From Chamaea fasciata (lineage: Eukaryota > Chordata > Aves > Passeriformes > Sylviidae), in contig JARCOQ010000017.1 in the NCBI GenBank assembly GCA_029207755.1, forward strand, positions 4,042,945 to 4,106,944: DNA of 64,000 bases. The letters are read 5' to 3'. Both the position numbers and the translations under genes were made by a program. Positions 22,701-36,033 of the stretch are shown piece by piece. The notes under the pieces are model-generated. The model had not been told where the DNA came from, ran no database searches, and worked only from the letters and a program-made list of their open reading frames with translations. The first letter of the stretch is position 1, and each line of letters starts with the position of its first letter.

Positions 22701-24844
22701 TTTTGTTAAGTGTTTCAATCAATTCTGTGTCTATTAAATATAATTACGTATGATGCTTCCTCAAAATTATAATGTAGCATTTAAAGAGCAGCTGGGAAAA
22801 GTCTGTAATTTTAACTTCAGAACTAGGGTAACCATTAAAATGCAAATAGGTGCAAACAGCAGTTTGTTGATGAAGAGACCCCTCAGCATAAACATTTTAT
22901 CCATTAATCTTGAGATTACAAAGATTGCTTCTGTTTTATTACTACTTATTACTTTTGCCAGTCAGGTTTCCTAGAAGATGCCAGGTTCCCTCAAGAATAA
23001 TTCACGGTTAGGAATAAAAGCTCGTTCTTACCAAGCAGGATAAAACAGATATAAACATTCACTTCTGTACATACACCTATGCTAAAAATATATTATGTGG
23101 AAATGTCTACAGTGAATTAAGAAGGAAAAAGAAGGAAGAAAAAGCTCTTGTTCCCTTTTCTAATAGAGTTATCAGTTTGAAAAAGAAGCTTCTACCCCAG
23201 CTTAAGGAAGTAGCTTAAACGGATCAGACTTCAATCTTCTCCCCTGATTTAGAAAGGCATTCAACCATTTGCTTAATTTTACTTTGAACAAGGGAAAGAA
23301 AGAATGAGCTCAGGTTTCACAGATGTGTTTCTGGCCTAGGGATTTATTTATGTTAAATTTATTTATTCCTAGGCTTTAAGGGGAGTTATTGTAACTTGCT
23401 ACTGCTTCTCTAAGAAGATAATTTGATCCACTGTTATTCAATGAAACCACACGGATGAGTAAGTAAGTAATGTATACCTGATTGAAATAACTTATTTCAC
23501 AAATTTAAGTAAATTCAGTTTAACAGCATTTTATTCAACGGAAGTTCATCAGTGCAGCATTTTGAATAAGACTGCAGTTATGGCTGTCACGCTGTGGTGG
23601 TAAAGAGGGGTTTCCTGAAAGGTGAAGTAAACACCCAACCTGGCCACACAGACTCTTTATTCCTGGCTCAGCTGAATGTACAAGCAGAAAGTGCCACGTA
23701 AATCAAAGGTGCCACTCGTGTGAAGGGCAGCAGCACGAGCGCCAGCTGTGTGGGCAGGCAGAGCTTCACCCAGGGCAAGCTTCACTTCTTCCCAACAGGG
23801 TCAGGAAATGTGTCGTTGTGTGGCTCCAGCCACGATTCCTCTGCCAGACAGCCTCCCACAGCCCTTGCCGTTCAGAGGATCACACACTTGCTGTTTGATT
23901 GTTTTCCAAACACGCTTTGTGTTTGTTTTCATCTCATCATGGTCTCCTGCCCCCTTACACCCATTTCTGGGTATTCTGTTGAAACCCCAACAAAGGATTC
24001 TACCCTGTTGTTACCAAAACCTCCAAAACTCTGCTCTTACGGGGGGTTGAAGAAAGAGTCCTAAACACTGTCTAGAAAGAGATGATGGCATTTCTTTGTT
24101 TTGCTGCAATCCATATCACACGGTGGCTCCCACCATGGGAAGGAACAGGTCACTCCACCCTCTCTGCCCCAAGCATGCACCAATCAATCAGCTCCTCAAA
24201 CTGCGTCCTTTCCTGCTTTTATTTTATGGAAATGTTTTCTCTAATTATTTAGTTGCTTTTTCTGTGAATATTATGCAGGGTTCAACAAATACTGCATCCC
24301 ACTCCCATCTTGTACCAGGCCTCTCATTCTCTGAGAGGTCATTTCTTTGCAGGAATTTCTTAGACTTGGGATGTGAAGAAACTAAGTGAGGGATGGGCAG
24401 TGAACAAAGGAATGAATTATTCAGCTAACCACTAAAGGCTCCACATCATTGTGACACAGCCAAACAATTCATTAGCAGACAGATGTTTGTATTAGAGGTT
24501 TCCGAGGGATGATGAACCATTATTACACTTGTAATCACAATGGTTGGCTGAATGCAGCATTAACATCTCCCCGGTTCTGGGTTCAGAACAAAGTTCCTCA
24601 AAAGGATGAGGAAAGAAAACAGATTTTGATGTCAAAATCCAAATTTAGACTAACACGAGACCAACTTGTTCAGGGAGAGAATGAATTTTCCTGAAATTCG
24701 AAACTATGATTTCAAAGTGTCCGCCTGATTGCAAGGGATGAGTACCCGGAGTGCCAGAGGGCTTTAATCAATCAGGAGAAATTGTCTCACACTGAAGCTG
24801 GCTGCCGATACAAAGGAGAGAAGACATGGAACTCCGGAGATCAG
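19763..24844. other. Non-coding stretch with regulatory-looking motifs
   Basis: No gene recognised. The region contains two copies of a MEF2/OTX-like 17-mer (20425-20441, 21988-22004) and the repeat-free block 22200-22640 with a homeodomain-type palindrome. An ATG-started 154-codon frame at 20849-21313 lacks any recognisable domain; an overlapping 114-codon frame is open on the opposite strand, which argues that stops are simply rare here. 23700-24060 is moderately GC-rich with two overlapping plus-strand frames and no domain. Confidence 0.6.
22606..22626. promoter_or_regulatory. Clustered TAATTA homeodomain-type sites
   Basis: A 14 bp perfect palindrome (TTTTTAATTAAAAA, 22606-22619) is followed at once by a second TTAATTA. 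This gives two homeodomain cores in about 20 bp, inside a long repeat-free block with the texture of a conserved non-coding element. The motifs are seen; enhancer function is inference. Confidence 0.3.
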
Positions 24845-25085
24845 GGGAGATTGCTGAGGGTGGGAAGAAAGCAAGAAGTACAAGGAGAAGGATCAGAGGG
24901 AATATTGGCCCTCACCTCACCAAGGACAAGAGCACAGCTGAAGGGCAGGGAATTCCATTTAAACACAGGAAAACCTATTTTTCCCTGGAGAGGTCGTGAA
25001 GTCTCCATCCTGGATACTGAATCACCAGTTCTGAGTGGCCTTAACTGACCCACTTTGAGCAGGATGGTTGCAGGAGATATTTTCT
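24845..25085 (+). mobile_element. CR1 LINE, 3'-region fragment
   Basis: The plus strand matches the avian CR1 region just before the 3' end: a CCTCACCAAGGACAA block, then GAGAGGTCGTGAAGTCTCC and ATCCTGGATACTGAA, then a degraded CTGACCCACTTTGAGCAGGA. This corresponds to the usual GAGGTGGTGGAGTCTCCATCC and CTTGAGCAGG landmarks. The extreme 3' end (GATCTCCAGAGGTCC and the ATTCTGTG repeats) is missing. An internal stretch before GAGAGGTCG is also deleted. It is an old inactive copy. Confidence 0.8.
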
Positions 25086-28000
25086 AGAAAGAAATCAGAT
25101 TTCTAATGTGACATACATTGTAGCTGTCTATTAGACTTCTTTTTGAGCTCTTCACAAACTTATGAAGAGATTGCTTTTCCCTGTGACTTTAATGTGTAAC
25201 ATAGTTCCATATAAACACCATCTTTACTAAAGTAACAATTAGTGAATGATGTATGGTTGTCCTAGTATGAGCCTTCTGCCTGCTTTCGGTTCAAAATCAA
25301 ATTATTTTAACAGCTTTATTGAACTTTAAATGAGGCAGAAATGAAAAGGGCTATTTAAAAAAGCTAATTAGAAGGCTATGAAGATAAATCTAATTTTTTA
25401 AAGTTTCTTTGATAACGTTACATTTTGCCATTTTTACCAATTTTGCTCTTAACACAGAAGAGACCTGTCAACATTGTCAGAATGCCTGCAAAGAAAACAT
25501 GAAAAACGGCTGTTGTCCACATGTGGAAATTATGCTTTTGTTCTAAAAACCAGTAATTTTCATGTGGCTGTCACCTTCTCAGTACGCTAACCTTTGAGAT
25601 TAGAATTAGAACTCATGATTGTGCCTTTAAAATAGCCGTAAGACATTAGTGTGAAAGGTTTACAAAACCTTCATCAAGATGCGGACCAGGAGAGGTGAGA
25701 AGAGCAGAGAGGAGGCAGAGGTGATGTGCAGGCCCTGCGCTGTGTGAAGCACTGATTTGGTTATTCACAGTTTAAGCAGGGGATGGAGCTTGTTGTTAAA
25801 CATTCCATTTTCAGAGCAATATCTTGAAATCAAGGCTGGGCTTCTCAAGGGTACTCAGTGACTTTGCCATAGAGTCAACTTAATTTGTCACACTTAAATA
25901 GCTACCATAATTAATAGTTTAACTGTAATTTGTTTAACCACAGAACAACAGGGGAAAAAAGCAAAGTTTAATAGTTTTGCTACCAAAAGGTACTGAGCCA
26001 TACAACCTGTCACAGGAACGTGGCCTTCTAGAACAAATCACTGCATGCGGAAAACTCTGAGCTATCAATACTTCACCCCCTCTGCTCACACATTTAACTC
26101 CCAAACCACCACTTCTGTGAGTGCCATCATTAAAAATTTTAACATTTCCACAGAGGTGTAAGTACCAAAAAGGCATTTCACCTGTGCAATATTTGAAGTG
26201 CATTTCTGTTCACACAGTTCTGCTATGCACGAAAACGTTGTGAGGCTGGAAAAGATAAAAGACTGCACTTTTATATGAGTCCGTCAGAAACTGTCCAACG
26301 AAGTTTTAAAATCCTAATAAGCAACAGGATTTCAGCCTACTTTCCAGCCATGACTGCAGTGCAGTTACCAAACAATTCCACTCAAATTTGCTGCCCACTT
26401 CTTTCATCTACCACTCTGAGACTCATCTCCTGCTTCTCACCCATCACTGCACTTGCAGGCATGAGATGAAATATTTCAGGATGTCGTGTGAACCTCTGCC
26501 TTCTGATGCTGTGAAGTACCTGGATTAAAGGAAGCCCCTTCACACGCTTCCCTCCAGGCAGTGACTTTAGCCCTTTCCTTGGGAACAGGCAGTTCCAATC
26601 GGACCTGCCTGGTGCTGGATGTTTCTGCATGAGAGTAAACCCCTGAAGGACAAAGTTGGTCACCCAAAGTTCAGAGCTCCTGCTCGTTGTGCTGGGAGGA
26701 ATTGCTGTGTGGAGCCGTGGGGGGATGATTTATTTTCATCTGTATTTAGTTTCACAGCTCCTGCAGAGAAAACCAGTAAGGTTGAAAGCCAGTTATAAAA
26801 CTATGAGTTATACAAAACCAGCTAATTACCTAATTTCAACCCATTGACAGTTATGAGTAAGTTCAAGGCACTGGAGTGTCTTGCAATAATGGCATTTTGT
26901 GGTATGAAACTTACAAATAAAGATTGTGACTAAGTCATCTTGAAAACCTGTGGATTATTCAGAATTATGGCAAGTAACTCTGCAAAGAACCACACAAGTC
27001 AAAGATGATTACTTGTCTTGTAATGCTTTGTTTCTGCAGGAAACAATGTTATGATATATCAGGATTTTGTTAATACTCTTAATACGTGCTCACACCCATT
27101 GTAAAGGAACAATTTTAACAAGAATTAAGCTATGAATTCACAATAAGTTTCCACTTTCACACCTGATGCAGCCTTAGTGTCTGGAAGACTTAGCTTTTAG
27201 GAGCTGTCTGATTATTGAATTTTATTTTTTGTTTTGCTTTCCCTATAATAAAAAAATACATACAGCACTGAAATGCATAATTTATGGGAGCACATAAAAA
27301 GAGCACATTTTCCCAGCAAGTCACTGAAATCTAATTTAGTGATGGAGGACTAGGTCCAGGAATATTTTTAAAGCCTTATTTCACTTTTTCAAGATTTATA
27401 CATCCGTTTTCTTTCCGGAAGAAACAGTGCAAGGTTGTGTTTTCACATCCTGTATAGAGCTAGAATGTGAGAGAATTCACACAACTGCTAGTGTTGTGAC
27501 TGGGATAACTTCAGGTGGTGAACTTCCGGATGCAAAATTCCCTGTGGTGTTCAGTGAGGAGAGGTTATAATATAATATTGATTATGTTATTCAGCAGAAC
27601 TTAAAGATAATTTAAGGATTCTGCCTTCTACCTTCCCACCAGGCAGCTGTAGACAGCAATAACATTTCATTCCTCTTCTTCGCTTATTTCAGTTTAGATT
27701 CATATATGTGAGATAAAACCACGTGTAGTATGTAACCACTTATGAGTCTCATCAGGGCTTGGAATGATGTCCTACAGGGAGCTGAAAATGGAAGCTCAGT
27801 CTGAAACTCAGCCCTTGATTCTCTGCAGAAACACTTCTGAAAACCAAAACCACTGAAGACAAAAATAGGAGCTTCACTGAAGAGCCATAAACACAGACAA
27901 AAGCCTTCAATGACTATTCCGAGATTCATTCCACAGTCAGTGCTCCGTGTGTGCAGAGCATTTACTCCAAAAACGACTGTAAGAGTGCCAGGAGATGGGA

Positions 28001-30117
28001 GTACTCAGGAAAATGTGACTTTACTTGGAAGATTTTGATGTTTTCTTCCCCAGAGTGTCAGGTGAGGTGTGGTGGTTTCCAAGTTCACCTGTTACAGTCT
28101 CAAAAACTTCACTCTCTGATCCGCTGCCTTTTCTTTGCAGAGAAATAATGTTAACAGGCAAATAATGATGTTTTCAACATGCCAGAAGTTATGTGCTCTG
28201 CTGTCTGCTTTAGCAAGGTCAGATATTAAATCAACAGAATCAAATTAAGATGTGATTTTGGAGTGGCTTAGACACCAAATCAAATTCGCTTAGATGAGTC
28301 TTGGATTTTTTAATAAACCTATCAAAAAAAAAATGAGGAACTAATGGAAAGCAATAATTCAGAAGAAGAACAGATCTCACCCTAGTGAAGTTTGTAAGGG
28401 TTTTTAAAATTCCTTTTGCCATTTGACCCCTACATGTATTTCTTTCTGTGGTTCAGGCTCGAGAAGATGATTTTCAGGCTTACTGCAAACAATGCTCCAG
28501 AGGAGTCTTCAACAATTCAAATCTGCAACAACATTTTTGACAGGTGTCAATATTAATGTTTTTCTGGGCTGAAGAGCTATGAAAATAGGGAACAGTTTTG
28601 TGATTTCCTGGTGCTTGAGAGCTTTCATTAATTTCTCATCCCTTTCCTGCCAACACGTGGGCTGGTGCAGATCAAAGCAGCCTCAGAACTTGTGATGTGC
28701 CGGGGTGTAGGAGCTCCTTGGAAGGGAGACATTCCACCCAAGTGGTTCTTCCAGCAGATCTCCACTTGGGCTGTCCTTGCACAGAGGACTGAGAAAGGAG
28801 CACCAGAGGATTCAGAGGAGCATCTGCTGGTTCCTCCTCCATTATCATTCCCAATGAGGAATGCAGGATTTCCCCTTGGCTCCTTTTCCCTCCCATTCCA
28901 CTTCTGCTGATGGCCAGGACACTGAAATTTCCAAAGAAATTCTTTGCTGTCCCAAAGGACCTCCTGGCTCAGCCTGCCCCAGTGTCCCCTGGAAAGGCCA
29001 CTGCCCAGATTCTTGGCACAGCACATTTCGTGCAGGGTTCCCAGAATAAATAAGCCATTAAATGTCGCAGCCCCAGGGCACCCTCCAGAACTTTTCAAGC
29101 TGCCATCAGGGCATTTTGTGCCAATCTGCCCCGTGGAGATGTTTATAAAAGGCTCTTTTGCAGAGGACAATATAATGGCTCCTTCAGGGAGCCAAAAATG
29201 AATAAGATTTGTCACAGTGTGGAGCCTTAAGAGTATAAAAGCTGATATATATTAATACATTATGATGAATTGCCATGGAGGAAAAGCAGAAAATATCTAA
29301 ACGTGTTTTGGTTTATGTTAGATTTTGGTAAAATGATTCTAGAAGCATTAATAAAATCATCTATTCGTTACATTCTGGGGTTTGAGGGTTGTATTTTTTT
29401 GTTGGTTTTCCTTCGCTTTTCCTTTTAATAAATTTTTAGAATGCTACGATTTTACTCATTTTTTACCCTGGATATCATCAATCAGAGAATAACTAAGAAA
29501 CCTGAGGGAAAAAATATCATTTATGTCAACCACTATTAGGCTGCTTTATTGAAAGTAATTACGATGAAAGTAAACAAAGAAAATAATTTGTTTGCCAAAA
29601 AAGCTTCTGGCAGTGGCCTACTTGAGAATTAAGAGATTAGCTGTGAGTAAAAATTAAAAAAAAAACCCCGCTGTGTATATTGGTCTAGTAATTTTGAATT
29701 GGGGTTTTTATATGCCATTTGCAGAAGAAAAAATGTTTACTTTAGCTTAAAACTCACTGTCGCTGGGATGGAACTTTTTCTCAAGGAGATTTATGCATGA
29801 AATTCAAACATAGTTAAAATTTTGCTTTTATGGTTTATGTAAGCCATGTGCAGAAACCTACATTTTCAGGTGTTAACTTATTCATAGGTATTTTTAGCTT
29901 TTCATTGGATGTAAGGGAACATTTTCGGAGCTCCAAGTGAGGTTTGTTTTAAAATCCACCCAGGAAGTATCAGTATGTACTTTTTTTGGGGGTTGATGAA
30001 AAACAGACGTGCCAGTATCTTTGTGTAAAAGCATTTTAGTTTGAAATACTGCAGAGCATTTCCAAAAGCCAGGAAGATTTTGCTTCTTTATATGTGACAG
30101 AGAATCTACCCTTAAAG
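25086..30117. other. Non-coding stretch
   Basis: No gene recognised. 25280-25440 and 29400-29660 are AT-rich and repeat-free. 28640-29190 is GC-richer and carries the longest open frame of the window, about 195 codons on the minus strand (28628-29215). That frame begins at GTG, has no domain, and is overlapped by open frames in other phases, so it is not a gene call. A splice-flanked 105 bp segment at 27957-28061 is listed separately. Confidence 0.6.
27957..28061 (+). other. Exon-like segment, 105 bp, phase 0
   Basis: It is preceded by TGTGTGCAG and followed by CAG/GTGAGG. One frame reads 35 codons without a stop, begins SIYSKNDCKSARRWEY, holds three cysteines and ends ECQ at the donor. The length is an exact multiple of three. 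I recognise no family, the acceptor pyrimidine tract is only moderate, and chance is a serious alternative. Confidence 0.15.
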
Positions 30118-30621
30118 ATGCAATACAAGGAAAAGCAACTTCCTACACAAGAAATGAGATTAAAACCTTGCAAGATGCTACCCAAAAACGCCACAGACGC
30201 AAGGCAGATGGCAAAGGTGAGGCATCTTCCCTTTCCTCTGCAGAACCATCCTGAGACAGTGGAATTCACATTTTTGACACTGACAGATCCTGAACATATT
30301 GCTAAATACCTAAAGGAAGAAATGGTGGATCTCATCAGGCAGCAGGGTTTTCTTTTAGGGTCTTCCTTTCCCAAGCCCAAGTGTGGAAAGCAGCTCTGCT
30401 CACAGGAGGTCAGAGCAGAAGATTTTTCAAGGAGGGAGCCCAGCCTGCCAGTCAGAGAACAAACTTCTCTGTGCCTGCTTTCCCCTTTTATTAGAGTAGA
30501 CAAAAATGACAAGAAAATGGGACGTGAAGTAACTGCAAAACACGAACAGACATCGTCCTTTCCCACAGACGAGGCACAGCATTTCCAAGAGACACTTGTG
30601 CAGTGTATTTTTGAAAAATAG
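30118..30621 (+). other. Unassigned open frame, 167 codons, doubtful
   Basis: An ATG at 30118 opens a frame to TAG at 30619-30621. The product would be charged and lysine/glutamate-rich, with no signal peptide, membrane segment or domain that I recognise. A good acceptor-like CCCTTTCCTCTGCAG ends at 30243 inside it, so an exon could begin at 30244 instead. The minus strand is also open for 176 codons across nearly the same bases, which suggests that stops are rare here by composition. The frame runs into the edge of a CR1 copy. Most likely non-coding; at best a lncRNA-associated or retained frame. Confidence 0.12.
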
Positions 30622-30950
30622 CAGCCAGAGACAGAGAATTTGTAACCTCCCTACTGAGGCCACTGCTTATCTGTTCTCACCACTGAAAAAGTTCTTCCTA
30701 ATGTCTGCTCTGTGCTACAATTTAAACCCATTATTTCTTGCCATTTCCAACACGCCTTTGGAAAACAATTTACTTATCTCCTGTTGGCATCATGTTAAGG
30801 TTAAAACTTCACTTTTTGGACTAAACCTTTCAGCTTTTCCTGTACACTTCTGGTTTTTCCTGCTCCTCTCTGGCCTGTCTACCTTTTGAAGTGATGTGGC
30901 CAAGTTAAACACATTGCCCCGGGTGAGGCTTTATTAAAGTAAAAGCTGCT
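30597..30950 (-). mobile_element. CR1 LINE, 3'-region fragment
   Basis: The plus strand shows the reverse complement of CR1 landmarks in order: CAACCTCC-like sequence, TCTCACCACTGAAAAAGTTC, TTCCTAATGTCTGCTC, then AATTTAAACCCATT and TCTTGCC. Further on come TGGCCTGTCTACC and CCCCGGGTGAGGCTTTATTA. This is the usual TTTCTTCCTAATATCTAATC / CCCAGGTGAGGCTT layout of minus-oriented avian CR1. It is well diverged. The true 3' terminus (GATCATC and octamer repeats) is missing on the left. Confidence 0.85.
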
Positions 30951-33900
30951 GTATCAATGTGTGAAATCAGTTGGGCTTTCCATCAAAACACTTTTGGGAG
31001 CACACAAACATTTTTTTTTTCCCCTCTCTGTGAGCAGAGGCTTGAGGATGCAGCAGGCAAGGGAAAACCCTGCATTTGTCCACAGCAGAACAGGATGTCT
31101 CTACATCAGAAGCTCAGAGTGGGCTGGAGCACTTTCCGTCCCTGTGATTTTTGTTAAAAAGGCAGCAAAGCAGCAAAATGCAGCCTCCATGGCCACAAAG
31201 ATCCTTCATTCACCTCCTGCTAAAGGTTTACCTGCAGCAACTTAGCAATTAGGGACAAGAACTACAGGTGACATGATCCTCCTCTAGACAAAAATTAATT
31301 TATACTAAAATGAAGCATTTATTTGGGACAAAGGTATGTGAATTTTGGTAAGAGTTTAGCCACTGTGCTGTACAGAAAGGGAAAAGCAAACAATGCCCAT
31401 TATTTCACTTTCAGTAATAAAAAGTCAGCTAGCCTTTACTTTTCCTATAGCTACAATTAAGTTGATAACAGTCAGGGTGAAAGATATCTATCCCTCTATT
31501 GCTACAAATTAAACAAAAATCACTTACAGAAAATTGTGAATAGAGCCCCGGAGAGCCTAAGAGCAGCTTAGCACATTTCAGAAAGTAATTTTCTGCAAGA
31601 ATATTGCATGGGATAATAAAACTGCAGATAAGAACCTCATTTTAGTGCATATCTTTTGCCTCTGCCGTGTTGTTACCTCAGGATTATGGTGGTGTTTTGG
31701 GCCGATAGGAGACAAAAAAGAAACCCCAAAGAAGATATGTGTCCTCATTACTCAGCCATTGTGATGAGAGGTGACATGAAAATGCCTCCCCACCATGAAT
31801 GAGATGCCCGGTGGAACCCTTGTGCCAGGTGTTGTCAGGTTCAGTTGCCCACAGTTGCCCACAGGCTCCAGCTGGAAAATTTAAACAACTTTGGCACGAG
31901 CCCCCACCCAGTGAACCTGAGAGAACCAAATTGCCTCCCCCAGGTGCCCTTGACACAGAATAGTTCTGAAAGCTCCAGCTTTACAGATTTAAGCAACTCA
32001 CGCTGGATTGAGAACAAATGAAATTTCACATAAACTGCAGATAAAACTTCGCAATTTCCTCTAGGGAAGGCCAGCATTCCCTTGAGGACCCTGCCAGCAA
32101 ATTCAACCCCCACCCTTCTCACGCACTGGAGTGGACAATGAAGTGATATTTATGAAGATATATTTTTGTTAGTCTGTGTTTGTCCTCCAGAATTGCTGGG
32201 TTGCCTGCACCGCTGGAAGTCTGGGCAGAGTTCCTGTGGGGCTGGAGAAGCTCTGAAAGTGAATCTAAAACATCCCTGCGAGGTGGCAGCTCGGAGCTCC
32301 TCCTGCCCCAGCTTGATTCACTCCCGCTGAGGCTCACGGCAAAAGCTCCAGCTGTGTCAGTGTTTCACATCCAGGATCTGTCCGCTCCAGAGACTCCAGG
32401 ATCAAGGCACACACCGAGGACACTCACAGCGGGAGTGGGAGAGAAGATTCGACGTGTGACTCAAAACCCCAGTATAGGAAAGTGGTGAGGAAGAGCAGCT
32501 TCCCCTGTTCTTTCTCCTCCTGACCTCTGGATTTTGCTGCAGCTGCTGGATCCTTCACAACGTGGCTGATGCAGAACCACCCTGAGCCTAAGCTGTGCTG
32601 GAACCCTCCTTGCTCCACCTCATCCTTCCAACTTCTCTCTCCATCTCAAGGAATCCATGCAGCACATTCCCAGGACAGGACTGGCAAATAAATCCTTTGA
32701 ACACAGAGATTGCTGGCAGTCTCAGGCCAATATTATTTTAACCTCTTTACCTCATTATTTCCATAATGGCACTGGGCAAATTGGCAGCAGCAAAGCAGCA
32801 GAACGCTTCTCCTCTGAGAGCTGACAAGGATTTATCTCACAAAACCCACTACCTTTTATTCCTGGTGACTTGAGTCTTGGTTCAGTTGTTACAGTTAGCG
32901 AACTATTTAAGCTGTAGTGAAATACAGGGTGTAGATAAAGTGTATGTGTCCAAAATGATACAGAGAAAAGGGACTTTTGATTTCAGCCCCTGCCCAGAGT
33001 GCCCCAGCAGTAAGAAGTTTTCTTATTTTCTTTCTTTTTGGCTCTTTTACTGGTGTATGTGAAGGTCCTACACAGAGGGGCAGGAGAGTCATGCTGTGCC
33101 AAATCATGCACAATGTTTAGGAGGTGAATAGGAGCAAAGAAAACTTGTCCTGGACAGGAATTCAGGATTTCATTTTAGGCAAAAAAAGGACCTCACATTC
33201 AATGAGCAGCAAGATTATGCAATGAACAAAGGGTTATATTACACATATAAGAATGCTTTTTAGGAAAAGAATACCCCATACATTAGTAGACATCTGCTAT
33301 AAATTTTGTTAAATTAAACACATGCTGGATGTAACGGACTTGATCTGTTTGCTTTGGGAGCTGCTCCACTGATAAGAAAAACAGCCACTTTTTGCATGTC
33401 TTCTGTCCTTTATCATGGGAGTAACTTATTATGCCAGGTTACATTCCAACACATCTATTGTGTGATTCTGTGCAACAGATTGCAGCTTAATAAGCTAAAT
33501 CAGGAAATTCAAGATATACGTAAGGTCTTTTGTGATTTGGGCAATGTCTTATCTGTCAAGCTGCTGGATATTTGAGCTGAAAGAGAAAGGAAAGGGAAAA
33601 GGGGAGGGTAGGACAAAGATATGAGTTCCATAATGCTGATTTAGTAAATATCAACCTGCAGATTGCTCAGGCAAAGGCAGTGGGAGTGCAGGTGAAGTCT
33701 GCCAAAGCACAGAAGAAAACCTGTGCTGCTCCTGTTGCTGTCAGGAGCTGACAGACAGCATCAGGGGCTGTGTCTGGAATCGAGGTACAGACACACAGAG
33801 AACAGAAAGGAGAGGGGCCCTGACCTGCTGTTTGCTCCCCTTTTGTCCCACCCTACACCATCCCATTCCCTTGCACACAGTATGCGCTGCTCCTTGCAGA

Positions 33901-34384
33901 ACAGGAGTGTTAGTGGTGGGATGTGTGTCCTTGCAGCAGCAAGAGGCTCACAGCCTGCCCAGGCAGAGCAGAAAACTTCCCAGAGTGGGTATTTTGTTGT
34001 GTGACAGAGATGGAGCTTCTGAGGAAACTGAAACCCTGCAGTGTCTCCCTGCCAGAGGCACGGTGAGCAACCCAATAGTGGGCAGATCCATCCTCCCAGA
34101 GATTTGATATCATTACAGCTCCCAAGTAGAACAGTAATAGGACAAGTAGCAGAACAAATGTCTGAACACTGACATTCCCTCTCTCCTGCTTCATCTGCGG
34201 GCCTGTCCCTGCTGCCAGCTGCCCCTGTGGAGAGGTGCTGGCAATGCCTGAGGGTACCTTTGGGTCAGCATCCTCATCAAGTACAGCTCTGCTTCAGTTT
34301 TATCACCTAGCTCAGGACAGAAGAGATGCAAGGAAGGAATGTGGTGAATAAACTGACCAGATGCATCAGGAGGACTACAAAAAA

Positions 34385-34399
34385 AACAACAACAACAAC
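34385..34399 (+). repeat. (AAC)5 microsatellite
   Basis: Five AAC units following an A-rich run; short and probably stable. Confidence 0.8.
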
Positions 34400-35632
34400 C
34401 AAACCCAAAAGCCAAAACCTTAAATTATGCTGTAAGCTTCTGAGAAGGAAAATATGGGTTATATGTTAGAAGGTTATCAATGGCTTGTGGCTGGGTGCAT
34501 GGTGCTTGTTGATGTAGCAGATTTCTGCAGTCAAAGCTGTGAATGACACTCCTGCTTTCCCAACACTGTCCTGGGAGCAATAGGCTCAATGCAGATGAGA
34601 CTTGGATGATGATGTTCCTGCAGGAATCTATAATGGGAGGACAGATTGCTGAAGAAGTGTTTTATAACTGATCCAGTGAGGATCTGTAGAATACCTATTT
34701 AAAGAAGGTTGCACCACTAGCAGAGAGAAAAACACGAAAAATGTGTTTGCAGTTACTAAACAAACTTTTAAAATTAGTTCTTAACAAAAGGGTGTCAAGG
34801 AACCAACACTACAAGACCTAACAAGGGCAAATTTTGCATTTTGTTTTCTGGAGGACTTTTAAAACACAGAGCTGAGAGCTACTGATTGACTGAATCACAC
34901 TTATTTCGCTATTAAGTCCTTATAACTGAGTGTCAGTTGATGGATACCAAAAGAAGGACGTGTACACTGAACATCTTTCTGACACTCTGAGAGCTCGATT
35001 CCATAGGTTTCCCAAAATTCCTCCTTCTTTATTTGTCACACACAATTATAAAAGATAACATGATGTCTCTGTTTCTCACAGTTGAGGAATATTTTTCCGA
35101 GCAGGGACTAATTCTTTGTTTATATTTATAAAAATGGAATTCTTTGTGTGACACATCCTCATAATGAAATAAATAAGTCAACTCCAGCACATATAGCTGT
35201 CTCAATAGAATTGTTTACCACACATGGGAAAACACTTCCAGAATACGTTCTAATGATACCCTAAACAGCATTTTACTTTCAATCTGAGAAACACAGCGGT
35301 TCCCGGTATAAATCCAAATCAAGATTAGTGACCAGAATTGCCAATAAAATAAATGAATAGTTGGGGAATATTTAGATCCATCAGTGGAGTGCCTGCTGTA
35401 CTGAAACAGCATTATGTCCTTGCAGGTAGAGAATTTTAAATCAAAGTAACATTATTATCAGTGTCTGCCTTCATGCACCTTGCTTCACAGACACTATTAT
35501 GCATTGAGCAGCAATTAGTGAGTCACCAGGGATACTTTCCTAGACTCTTCAGGTCAGAAAAGCTAATTAACCTTCCTCCTGTATTCTGAACAGACTTACA
35601 ATTATCAGTGCCAAATCTTATCCTTCTTTATT

Positions 35633-35676
35633 CTTTTTTTTTTTTTTATTATTCTTTTTTTTTTTTCTTTAAACAA
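35633..35676 (+). repeat. T-rich low-complexity tract
   Basis: Two T runs of 14 and 12, separated by ATTATTC. No attached element seen. Confidence 0.9.
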
Positions 35677-35941
35677 CTTTTAAAATATTGGTGGCAAATT
35701 AGGAAAAATGTAAAGAAGCTCTCCAGATAAAACCAGAAAATCCACTGAAGGGGTCAGAGAGCTGAAGCTGTGCCCCGGGTTTGTTTGTTTATAGCAGCAA
35801 TGCTTTGTTTAATAGATTTCTCACAAAGCCCTTACAGAGCTCCGTGAGGGCGGTTTAATTAACTGCCCATTTGCACTCCAGGTAACTGCAGACGCTCAGC
35901 GCTGGGTGAGAACCGCTCTGTTTGCCCGGGCCTGGGCTGCG

Positions 35942-35994
35942 AATGCAGTGACAAATGCAGTGACAAATGCAGTGACAAATGCAGTGACAAATGC
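35942..35994 (+). repeat. 12 bp tandem repeat, four copies plus a partial
   Basis: Four identical AATGCAGTGACA units (35942-35989) followed by a decayed AATGCGAGTG. The complete identity of the copies suggests recent expansion. It lies only 39 bp before the 59 bp minisatellite, although the units are unrelated. Confidence 0.95.
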
Positions 35995-36033
35995 GAGTGC
36001 TGCCCTTGCCCAGGGGTGAGGGTGCCAAAGGAA

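Larger units (their letters stand above)
30951..35941. other. Non-coding stretch
   Basis: No gene recognised. It includes a purine run at about 33579-33609, an (AAC)5 run near 34385-34399 and a T-rich low-complexity tract at 35633-35676. Short frames of 60-105 codons occur on both strands without domains. Confidence 0.6.

Noticed and set aside
28628..29215. Longest open frame of the window, about 195 codons, minus strand
   Set aside because: It starts at GTG rather than ATG, shows no domain, signal or repeat pattern, and overlaps open frames in other phases on both strands. A single frame of this length is expected by chance in a GC-richer stretch of 64 kb.
34015..34045. GAGGAAACTGAAACC as a minus-strand MIR
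   Set aside because: Only about 12 bases fit and the flanks do not continue the MIR consensus.
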